Assembly: GCA_023213315.1 (NCBI GenBank) | Contig: JAKCPI010016530.1 | Coordinates: 1-64,000 of the forward strand | Source: Euborellia annulipes | Lineage: Eukaryota; Arthropoda; Insecta; Dermaptera; Anisolabididae | Direction of reading: 5' to 3' | Length of the DNA: 64,000 bases | Part shown: positions 31,345 to 42,699 of the stretch, piece by piece | How the letters are laid out: each line of letters begins with the position of its first letter | Numbering within the stretch: position 1 is the first letter of the stretch | The notes under the pieces: generated by a model | The model's database searches: none | The model's input: only the letters and a program-made list of their open reading frames with translations | What the model was told of the DNA's origin: nothing | Translations under genes and position numbers: made by a program

Positions 31345-32425
31345 TTTATTCGTTTTAAGGTCTTTTTCAGCACCGGCAGCCATTTAGATGTCTATCTTAC
31401 CTATTGATTAGTATCCAATTTAATTGAAAAAAAAAAAAAAATTGTCGCCTGTGACAGGATGCGAACCCTTGACCTTTGGTATTTGAAGTCAATAGCCGGC
31501 CATACACGAACGGTTATTTTTGACGGGCCAAGCCCGCAGGTCACTCCCGTGGGTTTAACCCACGGGACTGGCCTGCCGACCAAGGCCTGCCTGTCGCCCA
31601 CTAACGTGCAGATCGCGCCCGCCAACAAACCCACCCACGGACTTCACCTGTGGTGTAAACCCGCGGTTTTTTTTTTCATTTCTCGCGGGCCTGAGACCTT
31701 TCATGCATGCTAGATAGGCGAGAGTGACGGGCCACGGGTTTTTTAACATAACCTAACATTTAGGCGGCCATTTTTATTAGATTTTAGTTTTTATCTCTGA
31801 ATCTGTCTCTGATATATCATAACCTATAAAATTAATGTAAAATAATTAAAATAAATTAATAATTATAATTATTAAAAATTAATCAAATTATTAAAATAAA
31901 TTAATAATTATAATTATAATAAATTAATTTATTATAATTATAGGCTAATTATTAATTTATTATAATAATTATAATTATTAATTTATTATAATTAATTATT
32001 AATTAATAATTATAATTATTATTATTAATTTATTATAATTATAATTATTATTATTAATTTATTATAATAATTATTATTAATTTATTTTAATTATTTTACA
32101 TTGATTTTATAGGTTATAATAATATATCAGAGACAGATTCATATCAGAAAAATGGCCAGCTAAATATTAGGTTATGTTGAAAAATTAAATTAAAATAAAC
32201 CTGTCAATTTTAACTGAGGGTTTGGCCTGCCAGCTAGATCCGCCCGTGTGTGTGCAAGCGTCAGGCCGCGATTCTGGGGCTTTGTCTGCAGTCCGATAGC
32301 CCCGCTACTAACCTACAGGCCGCGCCCGCGATTTTCCAAGAAAAAACCGTCACCTGTCAAAAATACCCGTTCGTGTATGGCCGGCTAATGCTATAGCCCT
32401 GAGGTCAGGGGCTATCTCTCATGAA
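31345..32425 (-). mobile_element. SINE-B-like element split by a palindromic element
   Basis: 31345-31492 contains the complement of a SINE tail and tRNA-like head (GTCGCCTGTGACAGGATGCG, AACCCTTGACCTTTGG). 32388-32425 continues with the A-box region (CTATAGCCCTGAGG). Joining the parts across the insertion gives a head like SINE-B. Confidence 0.55.
31495..32385. mobile_element. Palindromic DNA element, GCCGGCCATACACG ends, TA TSD
   Basis: 891 bp with ~33-bp terminal inverted repeats (GCCGGCCATACACGAACGG, one end with GGGTATTT for GGTTATTT), TA on both sides (31493-31494, 32386-32387), GC-rich outer parts, and an inner AT palindrome between ATAACCTAACATTTAGG and its complement near 32165. The centre (31820-32090) is almost pure A/T. 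Open frames in the GC-rich part (31459-31749) look fortuitous. Confidence 0.7.
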
Positions 32426-32492
32426 AAATTTAAAATAATTAATTATAATAATTAAATCTCTCAAATGTAAAATAATAAAAATTGTTATATAA

Positions 32493-32531
<39 letters not shown>

Positions 32532-32839
32532 CATGATGGTGAGAGAAAAGGGATGGACGGTTGATCCGTGTGGTGGAACCAGTCCCGTCAGAGACTGATT
32601 TTGGGGGAGTAGGGAGGTGAAGGGCCTCTCACTCCCAACAATGGAACCGGGTTGATGGCAATTTAACCCATATCCTACCAGTGTTGCGTTTGCGCATCAC
32701 TAATTATAAAAATTTTTCTCTTCAACTAATAGAGCTTTTGTTTTAATTATTTTTTTATTTATATTCTTTATTATGTCCTTTTGTCTCTTCATCATAGATA
32801 ATGCCTTATTTTATACAAGCTTTCATTATGATTTATTTT
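32426..32839. other. Spacer with long T run
   Basis: T run 32499-32527, then GC-richer sequence with GGGAGGTGAAGGGCCT (also at about 16923) and GTGTTGCGTTTGCGCATC (also near 33720 and 36206). Confidence 0.45.
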
Positions 32840-33545
32840 TTACTTTCTCTTACCTATGTATATATGTAATATATATATAGAGAGAAAGTATTGGATTCAT
32901 GTCAAAAATTCGATGTCGAGATTTTGATGGATCTTCACGTTTTGAGGTCCCCTGAATCCAAAAAAGTGGTTTTCGCGACATGGTCTGTCTGTGGGTGTGT
33001 GGGTGTGTGGGTGTGTGGGTGTGTGTGTGGGTGTGTGTGTGGGTGTGTCTGTGTTCAATTTTAAGCATGAAGGAATTGAGCTATGAGGCTGAAATTTTAT
33101 ATTTAAGTTAAACATCCTCCTGGACCGGAAAAATAAGCTTTTAATCAAAATCGGCCAAAGAGTACTAGTACTTTACTGATGTACTTTTTCAGTTTTTTTC
33201 GATTTTCTCAAAATTTGCTCCAACGATTTTTTTTTAAATTCAAAGATCAATCATTTTTTAGATGCTCTTTAAAATGTATATTCTCATTTTGCGATTGAAA
33301 TCTTCTGAAGACCACTTTACTCTTGTATTTCATAGGGAAGATAGGAGAAATGGTTGCCATGGTAACAAAATATAAATATTTTCCCATACTTATAAATTTT
33401 ACATCTGAATTCATATGTTCCGTACTGTCGGGAACTAAATACATGTCGACACAAAAAATCTGGTGTGACAAGCACAGTACACAACTTTCGATTACCGAAG
33501 GTAAGAGAAAGTTGTGTGCTGTGCGCCAGTCACACCAGATTTTTT
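32840..33545 (+). mobile_element. HL1 element, full-length
   Basis: TTTACTTTCTCTTACC to CACACCAGATTTTTT. The microsatellite slot is expanded as GGGTGTGT units (32993-33047). Contains GGTTGCCATGGTAAC and AGTACTAGTACT. Confidence 0.85.
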
Positions 33546-34262
33546 AAACTTGGGCACCTGAAAAAGTGTATTTTAAAGATTAAAATATTTATTAATTAAA
33601 TATTTTTTTTTTTAATTTTTTTTTATTTATTTATTTTCTTAGAAGATCTAATGACTACTCTAAACCTTCTTTGTCCTTTGTTTTTGCAAAACAAAGAAAT
33701 TATTTGCTTACAAACTTCAGTGTTTCGTTTGCGCAACGTTGGGAGGAAGTGTGAACAAAAGGTTCTAAATCCTATTAGTGATTTGACTATCGGACCCCTC
33801 ATTTTTCATAGAATTTTTAACTCCTTTACAAAAACGAAAGTTTATCGACTCTTTTCTCTCATTTTTGTTCATTTAAAAATAAACAAAATTAAAAAATTCT
33901 CTCAAAGAATAGGGGTAAGTGCGGAATAAGATAAATTTTTTTTTCAGTGGTTACATTATGTGGCAATAATTTTAACAGAGATCCACTAAAAACGGTAAAA
34001 AGAAATAATAGGAAAAAGGAGAGGAAATAAACATCTCTCAACCTAAAATAATATCTCAATACAATTTGGGAATGGGAGGTGTTGATTAGCATGACAAAGC
34101 AATTGGAAAATATAGGTCAAGAATACTTGAAAAAAATGGTGGTGTCCTTTATTTATAAATAGTATAGATTCCACAATAGTAAATTGTTGGAAACTATATA
34201 ATATTGCTAATAATAAGCAAATTAGTCAATTAGATTTTAAGTCGGCTTTAGTGTTAAGTCTA

Positions 34263-34367
34263 TGAAAATGGAAGAGCGTTGCGAGCCAAGTGGCTCGGAA
34301 CCTTCATCTGTCAATGACATGGAACATTTGGTGATATCAAATGAAAAAAAAAGTGAGAAGAAGGTGT
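34263..34367 (+). CDS. Possible short coding exon, unrecognised
   Basis: The frame starts MKMEERCEPSGSEPSSVNDM and runs through acidic and Lys-rich residues to AAG|GTGTAAGTG, a plausible splice donor. Codon composition differs from the AT-rich flanks. It lies 300 bp upstream of the gene-fragment palindrome, but in unique-looking sequence. No family recognised; low confidence that it is expressed. Confidence 0.25.
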
Positions 34368-34900
34368 AAGTGTGCCATAGTCCGACTATTTATATATGTA
34401 ATAAATGTAAAGTACATGTACATGTCAAGAGTTTTTCGAAATTTCACACAAAATGATTTATTTTTATATCCCATATCATCCCATCGTATCGTAAACGCAA
34501 CACTAAAAAAAGGTGTATAAAATAATTATTTAATTAAAAATATCAAAATAAAGTTGTCAAATACATATAAGAAAACATGTGGGAAGAATATATGTAAATA
34601 TTTTTAATAAAAAATTTTAAATAAAAAAAATGATTTTTTTTTTAGTTCTTGAATCCTCCCAACGCACATAGGGGTATTTGACGTAAAAACCCGATCAAAA
34701 TAGAAAAACTCAAAGTTTACCTAATGCTACCCAAAATGGATGTTTCTTCATCTACTATAACCGGCTTATTGGAATCCAGCCCCTCCGACCCTTCTGGTTC
34801 GGCTATCTGGTCACAATGTCAGTCGGAAGTCAGTCATTGTTTTAACTGCTTGCCTTGGTTTTAGGCGCTCTCATTTTCGTTACTCAGTTTTTTGTGCAAA

Positions 34901-34954
34901 ATGTCTTCATGCGGCGGTCAACAGAAAAAAACGACTTGAATGTGGAAATTGAAG
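34901..34954 (+). pseudogene. Exon-1-like block, frameshifted (element A, left arm)
   Basis: ATG with MSSCGGQQ, then an A run one base short of the intact version, giving a premature stop. It is followed by GGTAAGC, a splice-donor-like site. The intact reading frame is found in the right arm of element B (minus strand). Confidence 0.45.
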
Positions 34955-35268
34955 GTAAGCTCTCTATATTACAGTATATTTGATTAAGTTTGAACGTAAT
35001 TATCACTGTTTTTTATAAATATCAAAAGTCGCTTTTTTGAACATTTTTTTAAAGAAAATTTCAGACAAATTAGTGTTTTTGTTTATGTGTCGCGGCTTGT
35101 CGCCTCAAACTTTTATATGGGCATAAAGTTTAGTCTTTTAGGATGTAGAAACAAGAAAAACATTTCACCCCGACTCACCCCATATTTTTTTATTAGACTT
35201 TAAAGTGAACGAGGGAACAGAAATTCATTAAATCGATTTAGTATAATTTTAGTTTTCTTTTGTTATAG

Positions 35269-35451
35269 ATCCTTCGGGAAGAGTTAAAAAATTACCAGAA
35301 TGGAGTTCTATGATATTTTGAAAGAGTTCAAAGGAAAAAAAAATAGAAGAAAAAATGAATTTGATGGAAGAAAGACTCATTCAACTAACTTCATGTCCTC
35401 CCGAAGAACGGAGTCCCTCGTTCACGTAAAAATACTATAAGAAAATATAGG
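35269..35451 (+). pseudogene. Exon-2-like block, frameshifted (element A)
   Basis: Preceded by a pyrimidine-rich tract and TTGTTATAG (acceptor-like); ends GGGTGAGA (donor-like). Relative to element B it has an extra A in the AAAAAAAAATAG run and a TAA after TTCACG, so the frame is broken. Confidence 0.45.
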
Positions 35452-36239
35452 GTGAGATGGGGGATATATTTTTCTTGTTTCTACATCCTAAAGGACTAAA
35501 CTTTATGCCCAGATAAAAAGTTTGAGGCGACAAGCCGCGACACATAAACAAAAACACTAATTTGTCTGAAATTTTCTTAAAAAAAACGTACAAAAAAGCG
35601 ACTTTTGATATTTATAAGAAACAGTGATAATTACGTTTAAACTGAATCAAATATACTGTAATATAGAGAGCATACCTTCAATTTCCACATTCAAGTCGTT
35701 TTTTTTTCTGTTGACCGCCGCATGAAGACATTTTGCACAAAAAACTGACAAACGAAAATGAGAGCGCCTAGAACCAAGACAAGCAGTTGACACAATGGCT
35801 GGGTTCCGAGTGATGTTATGACCAGGTAGCCGAACCGAAAGGGTTGGGGGGTGTAAAGGGGGTAATAACCCCCCTCCACGAGATTTGAAAAAAAAAATAC
35901 TTTTTTTCGAAAAAAATTTTATTTTTAATGTAAAATTTTAAAAATTAATACTTAAAAATTTTATTTGTACGAGTATTTATATTCTTATATAAGGAAAATA
36001 ATAAATAATTGGCCAGAATGCGCCTTTAAATTTTCCGAAATTAAGAAAAAATTGTGTTGTGCGACCAGTCACACCAGGTTACCCCCCCTCCCGAGAAACA
36101 CCTCTGGATCCGTCCTTGATTCCAATAAACCGGTTATAGTAGATAAAGAAGCATCCATTTTGAGTTTTTCTATTTTGATCGGGTTTTTACTTCAAATACT
36201 CCTATGTGCAACGTTGCGTTTGCGCAACACCCGTTTCCC

Positions 36240-37060
36240 GTGAAGTGTGCAGTGCGAGAATTTTTTTTTTATTTTTCTCACATTAGTGGACGCCTAATAT
36301 AAATATTTATAGGAAAAAATTTTAAATTTTCAAAAATTTTTAAGGCTGGTAGAATATGGGTTAAGCTAGATACCGGTATTGGGGTTGGTGCGTGCCTCCG
36401 TGCACGATGCACCAGGGGTAACTAAACGGGGAATGTTTTTTTTTTTTTGTAGGCTATTGAGGGTTTTTATGCCATAATTTAGGCTTTTCCCTCAAATAAA
36501 AAAAAAAAAAAAAAAAAAAATTTTAAATACATTATTATAAATTTTATATAACAAATATGAGAACTGGACAATTTCGTTTTACTTTCTCTTCCTCTATCTA
36601 TATGTTTATATATTGGATTTGATCTTACAATTGTTAGTCCGACCATTTATTTTTTGTATTATGAATTTTATTTTCCAAAACAGCTGATGATGATTGTATT
36701 AATTATTTATTCGTTTTCTAAGAAGGCTTATTGATTAAATAAAAAATAAACAAAAGACAGAGACAAAAAAATTGACTTTTTTTCCCCAAACAGGTGTAAA
36801 TTAAATTTAAAATGGTATAAAAAAGCAAAAAGAAAAAAAAAACAAAATGAATAAAACATTAATTGCCCTCAAGGAAGAAACAATAAATTGGGAAGGAATT
36901 CTAATTTTATGATCTCCCTGTCTTATGAATTTTAAATTGGGTTTGTTTATAAAATAAATATCTTGGAAAAAAAAAAATCAAGATACCGTAATATAAATAA
37001 AACAAAGTGAATTTACAAGAAAGAAAAAAAAAAAAAATATTGGTCTCCTTAAAAAAAAAA
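36240..37060. other. AT-rich spacer
   Basis: Includes an A run (36500-36521) and a short HL1-like AT-hairpin piece at 36577-36620. No exon seen. Confidence 0.4.
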
Positions 37061-37718
37061 GAAAATCTGGCGTGACTCGTCGAACACCACTTTCTCTTAC
37101 CTTTGCTAAGAGAAAGATGCGTTCTGTGCTTGTCACATTAGATGTTTTGTGTCTACATATATTTAGTTCCCTCGGATATATTAAAATTCCAGATGTAATA
37201 CAATTTATAAACATGGGAAAATATTTATATTTTGTTACCATGGCAATAATTTCTCCTATCTTTCCTATGGAGTACAAGAGTAAAGTGGTCTTCAGAAGAT
37301 TTCAATGGCAAAATCAGAATATACATTTTAAAGAGCATCTAAAAAATAATTGATTTTTGAATTTTAATCAAAATTGTTAGAGCGAACTTGGAGGAAATCG
37401 AAAAAAACTGAAAAAGTACATTAGTAAATTATTATTAGTACTCTTTGGCCGATTTTGTTCAAAAGCTTCATGTTACGTTCCTGGAGGATATCTAACTTAA
37501 ATATAAAATTTCAACCTTCTAGCTCCTTTTGTTCTTGGGATATTTTGTTCACAGACAGACCATGTCGAGAAAACCATTTTACTTTCTCTTATTTTTGGAT
37601 TCAGGGGCTCTCAAAACGTGATATATCCATCAAAATCTCGACATCGAATTTTTGTCATGATTCCAATACTTTCTCTCTCTATATAATTAACATATATAGA
37701 TGTAAGAGAAAGTAAAAA
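37061..37718 (-). mobile_element. HL1 element, near full-length
   Basis: From a shortened terminal hairpin (ATCTGGCGTGACTCG) through GTTACCATGGCAAT to GTAAGAGAAAGTAAAAA. The CTTTCTCTTATTTTTGGATTC region has a small insertion. Confidence 0.75.
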
Positions 37719-37904
37719 GAAAAGTTATTTATTATTCTGAAACAATAAATATTCAGTATTATCACATATTCTGAATAAACGAGGAAGTATTAAGGACATA
37801 AAACATTTCGACCTCTTTCCTCCCCCCCCGCCCCGAATCCTTTAGACGTTTCGGTGGCGATTAAAAAAATTTCACAGCATTTTACCTCTCTGTGCTAATA
37901 TATA

Positions 37905-37976
37905 GGTATATAATCCAATGAAAACAAAAAACTTTAATGTTAATTTTCTCCAAACTCCGTAGCTGGCGCTTGACAC
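37905..37976 (+). mobile_element. TGGACCC MITE fragment
   Basis: CCAATGAAAACAAAAAACTT to GGCGCTTGACACA: the right part of the MITE, truncated at both ends, fused to HL1 sequence. Confidence 0.55.
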
Positions 37977-38038
37977 ATTTTGACATGAATCCAATACTTT
38001 GTCTATATATTAACATATATAGAGGTAAAGAAAGTAAA
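37977..38038 (-). mobile_element. HL1 AT-hairpin end
   Basis: TTTTGACATGAATCCAATAC to GAGGTAAAGAAAGTAAAA, a terminal fragment directly abutting the next HL1. Confidence 0.65.
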
Positions 38039-38706
38039 ATCTGGTGTGACTGGCGACAGCACACAACTTTCTCTTACCTTCGGTAATGGAAAGTTGTGTT
38101 CTGTGCTTGTCACACCAGATTTTTTGTGTCGACATGTATTTAGTTTCCGACAGTACTTACTGTACATTCGATTTTCAAGATGTAAAATTTATAAGTATGG
38201 CAAAATATTTATATTTTGTTACCATGGCAACCATTTCTCCTATCTTCCCTATGAAATACAAGAGTAAAGTGGTCTTCAGAAGATTTCAATCACAAAATAA
38301 GAATAAACATTTTAAAGAGAATCTAAAAAATAATTGATTTGTGAATTTAAAAAAAAATCGTTGGAGCAAATTTAGAGAAAATCGAAAAAAACTGAAAAAG
38401 TGCATCAGTAAAGTACTAGTACTCTTTGGTCGATTTTGTTCAAAAGCTTCGTGTCACGTCCCATGGGGGTGCCTAACTTAAATATAAAATTTCAACCTCC
38501 TAGCTCAATTCGTTCTTGAGATATTTTGTTCACAGACAGACACACAGACAGACAGACAGACAGACCATGTCGCGAAAACCACTTTTTGGATTCAGGGGAC
38601 CTCAAAACGTGAAGATCCCTCAAAATCTCGACATCGAATTTTTGACATGAATCCAATACTTTGTCCTATATATTAACATATATATAGAGGTAAGAGAAAG
38701 TAAAAA
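38039..38706 (-). mobile_element. HL1 element, full-length
   Basis: CTGGTGTGACTGGCGACAGC to GGTAAGAGAAAGTAAAAA. Contains GTTACCATGGCAAC, AGTACTAGTACT and a (GACA)n tract (38533-38567). Confidence 0.85.
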
Positions 38707-39059
38707 ACTTATCATCAAATAGTTCAATCTCAAAATTGTTTGATTACGCCACAGCTATCAATTAATTATAAACGCATAGCAGTTAGCATCACATTTACAT
38801 GGTCTAAATAATTTATGGATAAGAAAAAGCCATTAAACTTGGCTCTTTTTTTTTCAATATCCCGGTTTCATGTTCCTTCCCTTTGACGGGAGGGAGAAAG
38901 AATAATAGCTTTGTTTGCTTTTTTTTAATGACGTAGCAAAGGTGCATGCCCTTCCAGTGAAAAAAAAAAATTTGTTATTATCATTCTGGATGACAATCAA
39001 ATTTGATTTCCCTTTATTCATTTTAATTTCCCGCACAATCACCTCCCTCTTTTAAAAGC

Positions 39060-39478
39060 TGCGAGGGTGAAATTTTATATCTAAGTTGAAGTTAGGCTTA
39101 AGAGAACTAGTACTTTACTGATGTACTTTTTCAGTTTTTTCCGATTTTCTCAAAATTCGCTCCAACGATTTTGATTAAAATTCAAAAATCAATTATTTTT
39201 TAGATGCTCTTTAAAATGTATATTCTCATTTTGTTATTGAAATCTTCTGAAGACCACTTTACTCTTGTACTCCATAGAGAAGATAGGAGAAATGGTCGCC
39301 ATGGTAACAAAATATAAATATTTTCCATACTTATAAATTTTACATCTTGAATTCTAATATATCGGCGGAATCTAAATATATCTCGACACACAAAAATCTG
39401 GTGTGACAAGCACAGAACACAACTTTCAATTACCAAAGTAAAGAGAAAGTTGTGTGCGACCAGTCACTCCAGATTTTT
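39060..39478 (+). mobile_element. HL1 element, 5'-truncated
   Basis: Body from GAGGGTGAAATTTTATATCT to a shortened terminal hairpin ending CACTCCAGATTTTTT. X-box variant GTCGCCATGGTAAC. Confidence 0.7.
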
Positions 39479-40460
39479 TTATATTATAATCTGATATTCA
39501 ACTCGGTGAGTGTAAGTTTCGAATATAATCTGATAGTCCGAAGACTCGTGTCCGAGGAAATCTCGCTGGCCAATTGACCGAGGATAATTAAGCAGGTTGT
39601 AGAACAGAAACGGACAACAATTGTATTGTTTAATTTGAATAATCCCAAAAGCTATTCAGTTTAATTTGTGACAATAAACAAATTAAGCGGATATTCTACT
39701 TGCATTTTCTAATAATGAACAAGAACTTTGCTGCTTAGCTTTTAATACAGTATTATTCACATTGATACATATACAAACTGATTTTTTTTTGCACGTAAGA
39801 GTTTATCTATATATGGGATTCCACGCCAACTCGACCACTTCTGAACCCGACCATTTTTGATTTGGCTGAAACTTTGTCATCTTTTTGTACCCTTTTGAAA
39901 ACGTATCTGAGAATTTTTTCAGATTTTTCGACCCAGCCAAAAAAAACTTATAGCATTTTCAAAAAACATCGATTTTTTTTTTAAATAACCGTAAAACTGT
40001 CAAAAATTAACTTATCGGGACGTTTTTTTTTTTTTTTTTTTGAAATTTTTGTCTTTAAATGTACTTTTCAGAAATAAATATGACAAAATTTTACAGATTC
40101 ATTTTGAACGTTTTTTTTGACATTTTCGGAAAAAAAACAAAAATTTCGGGATGAATGACACTTTTTTTTAATTTTTTTTTTTTTATAAAAAACTTTGATT
40201 TTTTCTACAAATGCTCTGAAAATTTCAGAGTGGGATTATTTCGCGTTCTATTTTTTTTTTTAAATTGAAAAAAAAATTTTTTTTTTCTCCGCTCATTTAT
40301 CATGACGGTGCTCTTAAATTCTTTCAGGACTGTCAGAGATTCTAGAAAATTGAAGAAAAATAATAATAATAATAGTTAGAGGTGATGAAAATCGAGAAAA
40401 TTCCATTTATCCTGTAAAAATTAGAAATTAGTTGTGTATTTAACTACTGAAGAATTTGAA
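39479..40460. other. Unclassified AT-rich block
   Basis: 39826-40320 contains GCCAACTCGACCACTTCTG and repeated TTTTTTCAGA-like stretches, probably an unclassified dispersed repeat. No coding signal. Confidence 0.4.
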
Positions 40461-40711
40461 GCGTCAAGTAAAAGCTTAGAAACATGGGCGTAACTAGGGG
40501 GGTGCCGGGGGGGGCCTGGCCCCCCCCAGAAAGCTCCTTGCCCCAAGAAAAATTGAAGGGGGGCCATGGGACCAGCCATCTTCCGGTGGGCCTAGAAAGC
40601 CCCATATTTTCTCAATTTTTCTTGGGGCAAGGAGCTTTCTGGGGAGGGCCAGCCCCCCCCCCCCCGGCACCCCCCTAGTTACGCCCATGTTTCTAAGCTT
40701 TTACTTGACGC
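40461..40711. mobile_element. hAT-like MITE in a larger palindrome
   Basis: The element proper (40483-40689) has ends CATGGGCGTAACTAGG and CCTAGTTACGCCCATG, with a C/G-rich interior. Its flanks (GCGTCAAGTAAAAGCTTAGA on the left) are inverted, not direct, repeats on the right, extending the palindrome by 22 bp per side. It borders an HL1 fragment. Confidence 0.65.
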
Positions 40712-40845
40712 GGTCGCACAGAACAAAACTTTCTCTTACCTTCGGAAATCGAAAGTTGTGTTTTGAGCTTGTCACAGCAGATTTTTTTGTGTCGACACAT
40801 ATTTAGTTTTCCACAAATATATTAGAATTCAAGATCTAAAATTTA
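40711..40845 (-). mobile_element. HL1 3' fragment
   Basis: GGTCGCACAGAACAAAACTT, GTCGACACATATTTAG and TTAGAATTCAAGATC; truncated at both ends by other elements. Confidence 0.65.
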
Positions 40846-40982
40846 TATTTAATGTTACTTGCAAAATTGACAAAAAAAATTATATAGGCCTATAATCCAA
40901 TGAAAACAAAAAACTTTAATGTTAATTTTCTCAAAACTCGGTAGCTGGCGCTTGACACACTAATACGTAACAGGGTCCATAT
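40846..40982 (+). mobile_element. TGGACCC MITE fragment
   Basis: AATTTATATTTAATGTTACT to ACGTAACAGGGTCCA; the left ~110 bp are missing. Confidence 0.65.
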
Positions 40983-41094
40983 GTAAATTTATTGAAATAT
41001 TATAAAATAAGTAACATACACCATAACATAATATAGTAAATTTTACTACAGTCTCTGAGTAAAAATACATAATAATATTAGGGTAGTTTTTTTG

Positions 41095-41166
41095 GTTTGT
41101 CTCACTATCTCGCGGCACCCATTAGTCAATCAAGCGGCACCCCTGGTGCCGGGGCACACCGGTTGG
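41095..41166. mobile_element. hAT-like right end
   Basis: CGGCACCCATTAGTC...GGTTGGGAATCACTA resembles the complement of the CAGTGGTTCCCAACC terminus. The matching left end was not found. Confidence 0.35.
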
Positions 41167-42035
41167 GAATCACTAGCCTATACAATTATTGCAAATTGTT
41201 CAATTTCTCTTTTCCAATAACAAGAGCGAAATTTCTTTAAAAGAAGTGTGATTTAAAAGATGAAAATCATCATCATCCAAAAAACTGTTCATATTTTTCC
41301 GGCTTAAATGTTATAAAAAAAAGTCTTAGTTAAATTTTAAATCAAAGAGAAATAATTAAGCATAAAGGAATATTGAATTACAAAGGACAATAAATAATGG
41401 AAAATACTTCAATCTCCTTCCGTGTTGCTGCTTCCTTCTCTGGGCTGCTTGCTGCTTTATTTAAAGAAAATCGTCTAAAAGTCATTAAAAGGGACAAAAC
41501 AAAGGGACTCTTTTTCCTTTCATTTATTTGCTCGAATTACACACACCCTTCTTTTTAGAATCATTTTATTTTATAATCTCTCAAATTGATTTAATAAGGA
41601 AATTTTCTAAACATCGATTGTTTTTTTTTTCTTTTTTTGAGATAATTCTAATTTGAGGTGAAGGGGAATTGAATGATGGAAATTAATTAAAGGAACAGCG
41701 AGGTAATTAAAGCAGCCGATTGGAAATATATTGCGTTATGTCTGTCCTCCAGGCATTACACTTGCGTTTATAAAATGTAATAATGAAAAAGAAAGGGGAG
41801 ATGTGCCCTTAAGGGGGAGGGGGGTACACGAGCTCTCTCCATCCTTGCACTGCACAGCTCAAAATTAATTTCGTAATAATTTGTATATGGGAAAGTGAGG
41901 TATGAACGATCGATCGATTTGTTAGGACTTGAAAAGGTTTTTGCGGACAGGCAACCAATTAAGAGGTATTTCTATAGTTTCTTGCAGTTCTGGTTCAAGA
42001 ATACTTGCTCTGTTTTATGCCATTTAGATGTAACT
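41167..42035. other. AT-rich spacer
   Basis: No exon or classified repeat recognised. G-rich run at 41810-41823. Confidence 0.4.
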
Positions 42036-42036
42036 A

Positions 42037-42690
42037 GCTTCAGCGGGCGCCGCGTCTAAACAGGGGGCTTCCCCCCCCTGAAATCCTCTCAGCTGGCTCG
42101 GCCCCGCCTGCGGCGGACCCTCGCTTTTTCTTAATTATTATTATTATTTTTTTTAACATTCACACTTTTTTCTCATTCACACTCATTTTCACACAGTCTT
42201 TTCGGCAACTTAGGCCATAATAGACTTTACGATAACCGTTATATATAATAATATCTATTTGGGGTCCAGGAATTTCTATTTAAGCTATTTGGTATCCAAA
42301 ATGGCTTAAATAAAATCAGACCTGAGCTGAACCCGCGACGTTCGGTATAGAACGTAGGCACGCTACCTACTACACCAAGCCCGGGGGCTTTCTTAATTAT
42401 GAAAAAAAAATCATTACTATATTACAATCCAGTGCCTGCTTGAGGATTTGGTTACATTCATGGAATACACAAATGCAAAGAATACATAAATATTTCTCTA
42501 TACATTTCCTATGGGAGAAATAGTAACTTTAAGAATTAATAACTCAAAAAGTTGAAGAAATTTCGGGATGAAAAAATTTTCCTGTAATCCCTAGTAGGTC
42601 CTTTCTAAGCATATAAAATTTTGTTTCAAAATAAAGCGTGACAGACAGATGGACAGACAGACAGACACTGCCTTAGAGAATTCTATCTAA
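42037..42690 (-). mobile_element. HL2 Helitron hosting a SINE
   Basis: In minus orientation the 3' end is at the left: ACTAGCTTCAGCGGGCGCCG, hairpin CAGGGGGCTTCCCCCCCCTG, then GCCTGCGGCGGACCCTCGC. The HL2 body follows after the SINE (CCAGTGCCTGCTTGAGG to GACAGACAGATGGACAGACA). The 5' terminal TCTATATATAAC is not intact. Confidence 0.65.
42137..42392 (-). mobile_element. SINE-A in HL2
   Basis: Complement of SINE-A; the B-box region is diverged (CTGAGCTGAACCCGCGACG). TTCTTAATTAT-type sequence occurs on both sides, consistent with target duplication. Confidence 0.75.
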
Positions 42691-42699
42691 ATAAATTCT

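Larger units (their letters stand above)
34671..36233. mobile_element. Palindromic element A with exon-like cargo, AAC TSD
   Basis: Ends GCACATAGGGGTATTTGACG and CAAATACTCCTATGTGC, with AAC on both sides (34668-34670, 36234-36236 region; the flanks rejoin as CCTCCCAACGTTGCG, found uninterrupted in complement near 33735). Each arm carries the exon-1-like block; the loop carries exon 2. A nested hAT-like MITE (about 35850-36118) sits in the right arm with its left end deleted. Closely related to the element at 61649-63238. The superfamily is not determined; 3-bp duplications occur in several. Confidence 0.7.

Noticed and set aside
31459..31749. GC-rich overlapping frames
   Set aside because: They lie in the terminal part of a palindromic DNA element and overlap on both strands.
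39514..39560. Another hammerhead candidate (CTGATAGTCCGAAGACTCG)
   Set aside because: It lacks the CUGANGA box and a GAAA at the correct place after the hairpin.
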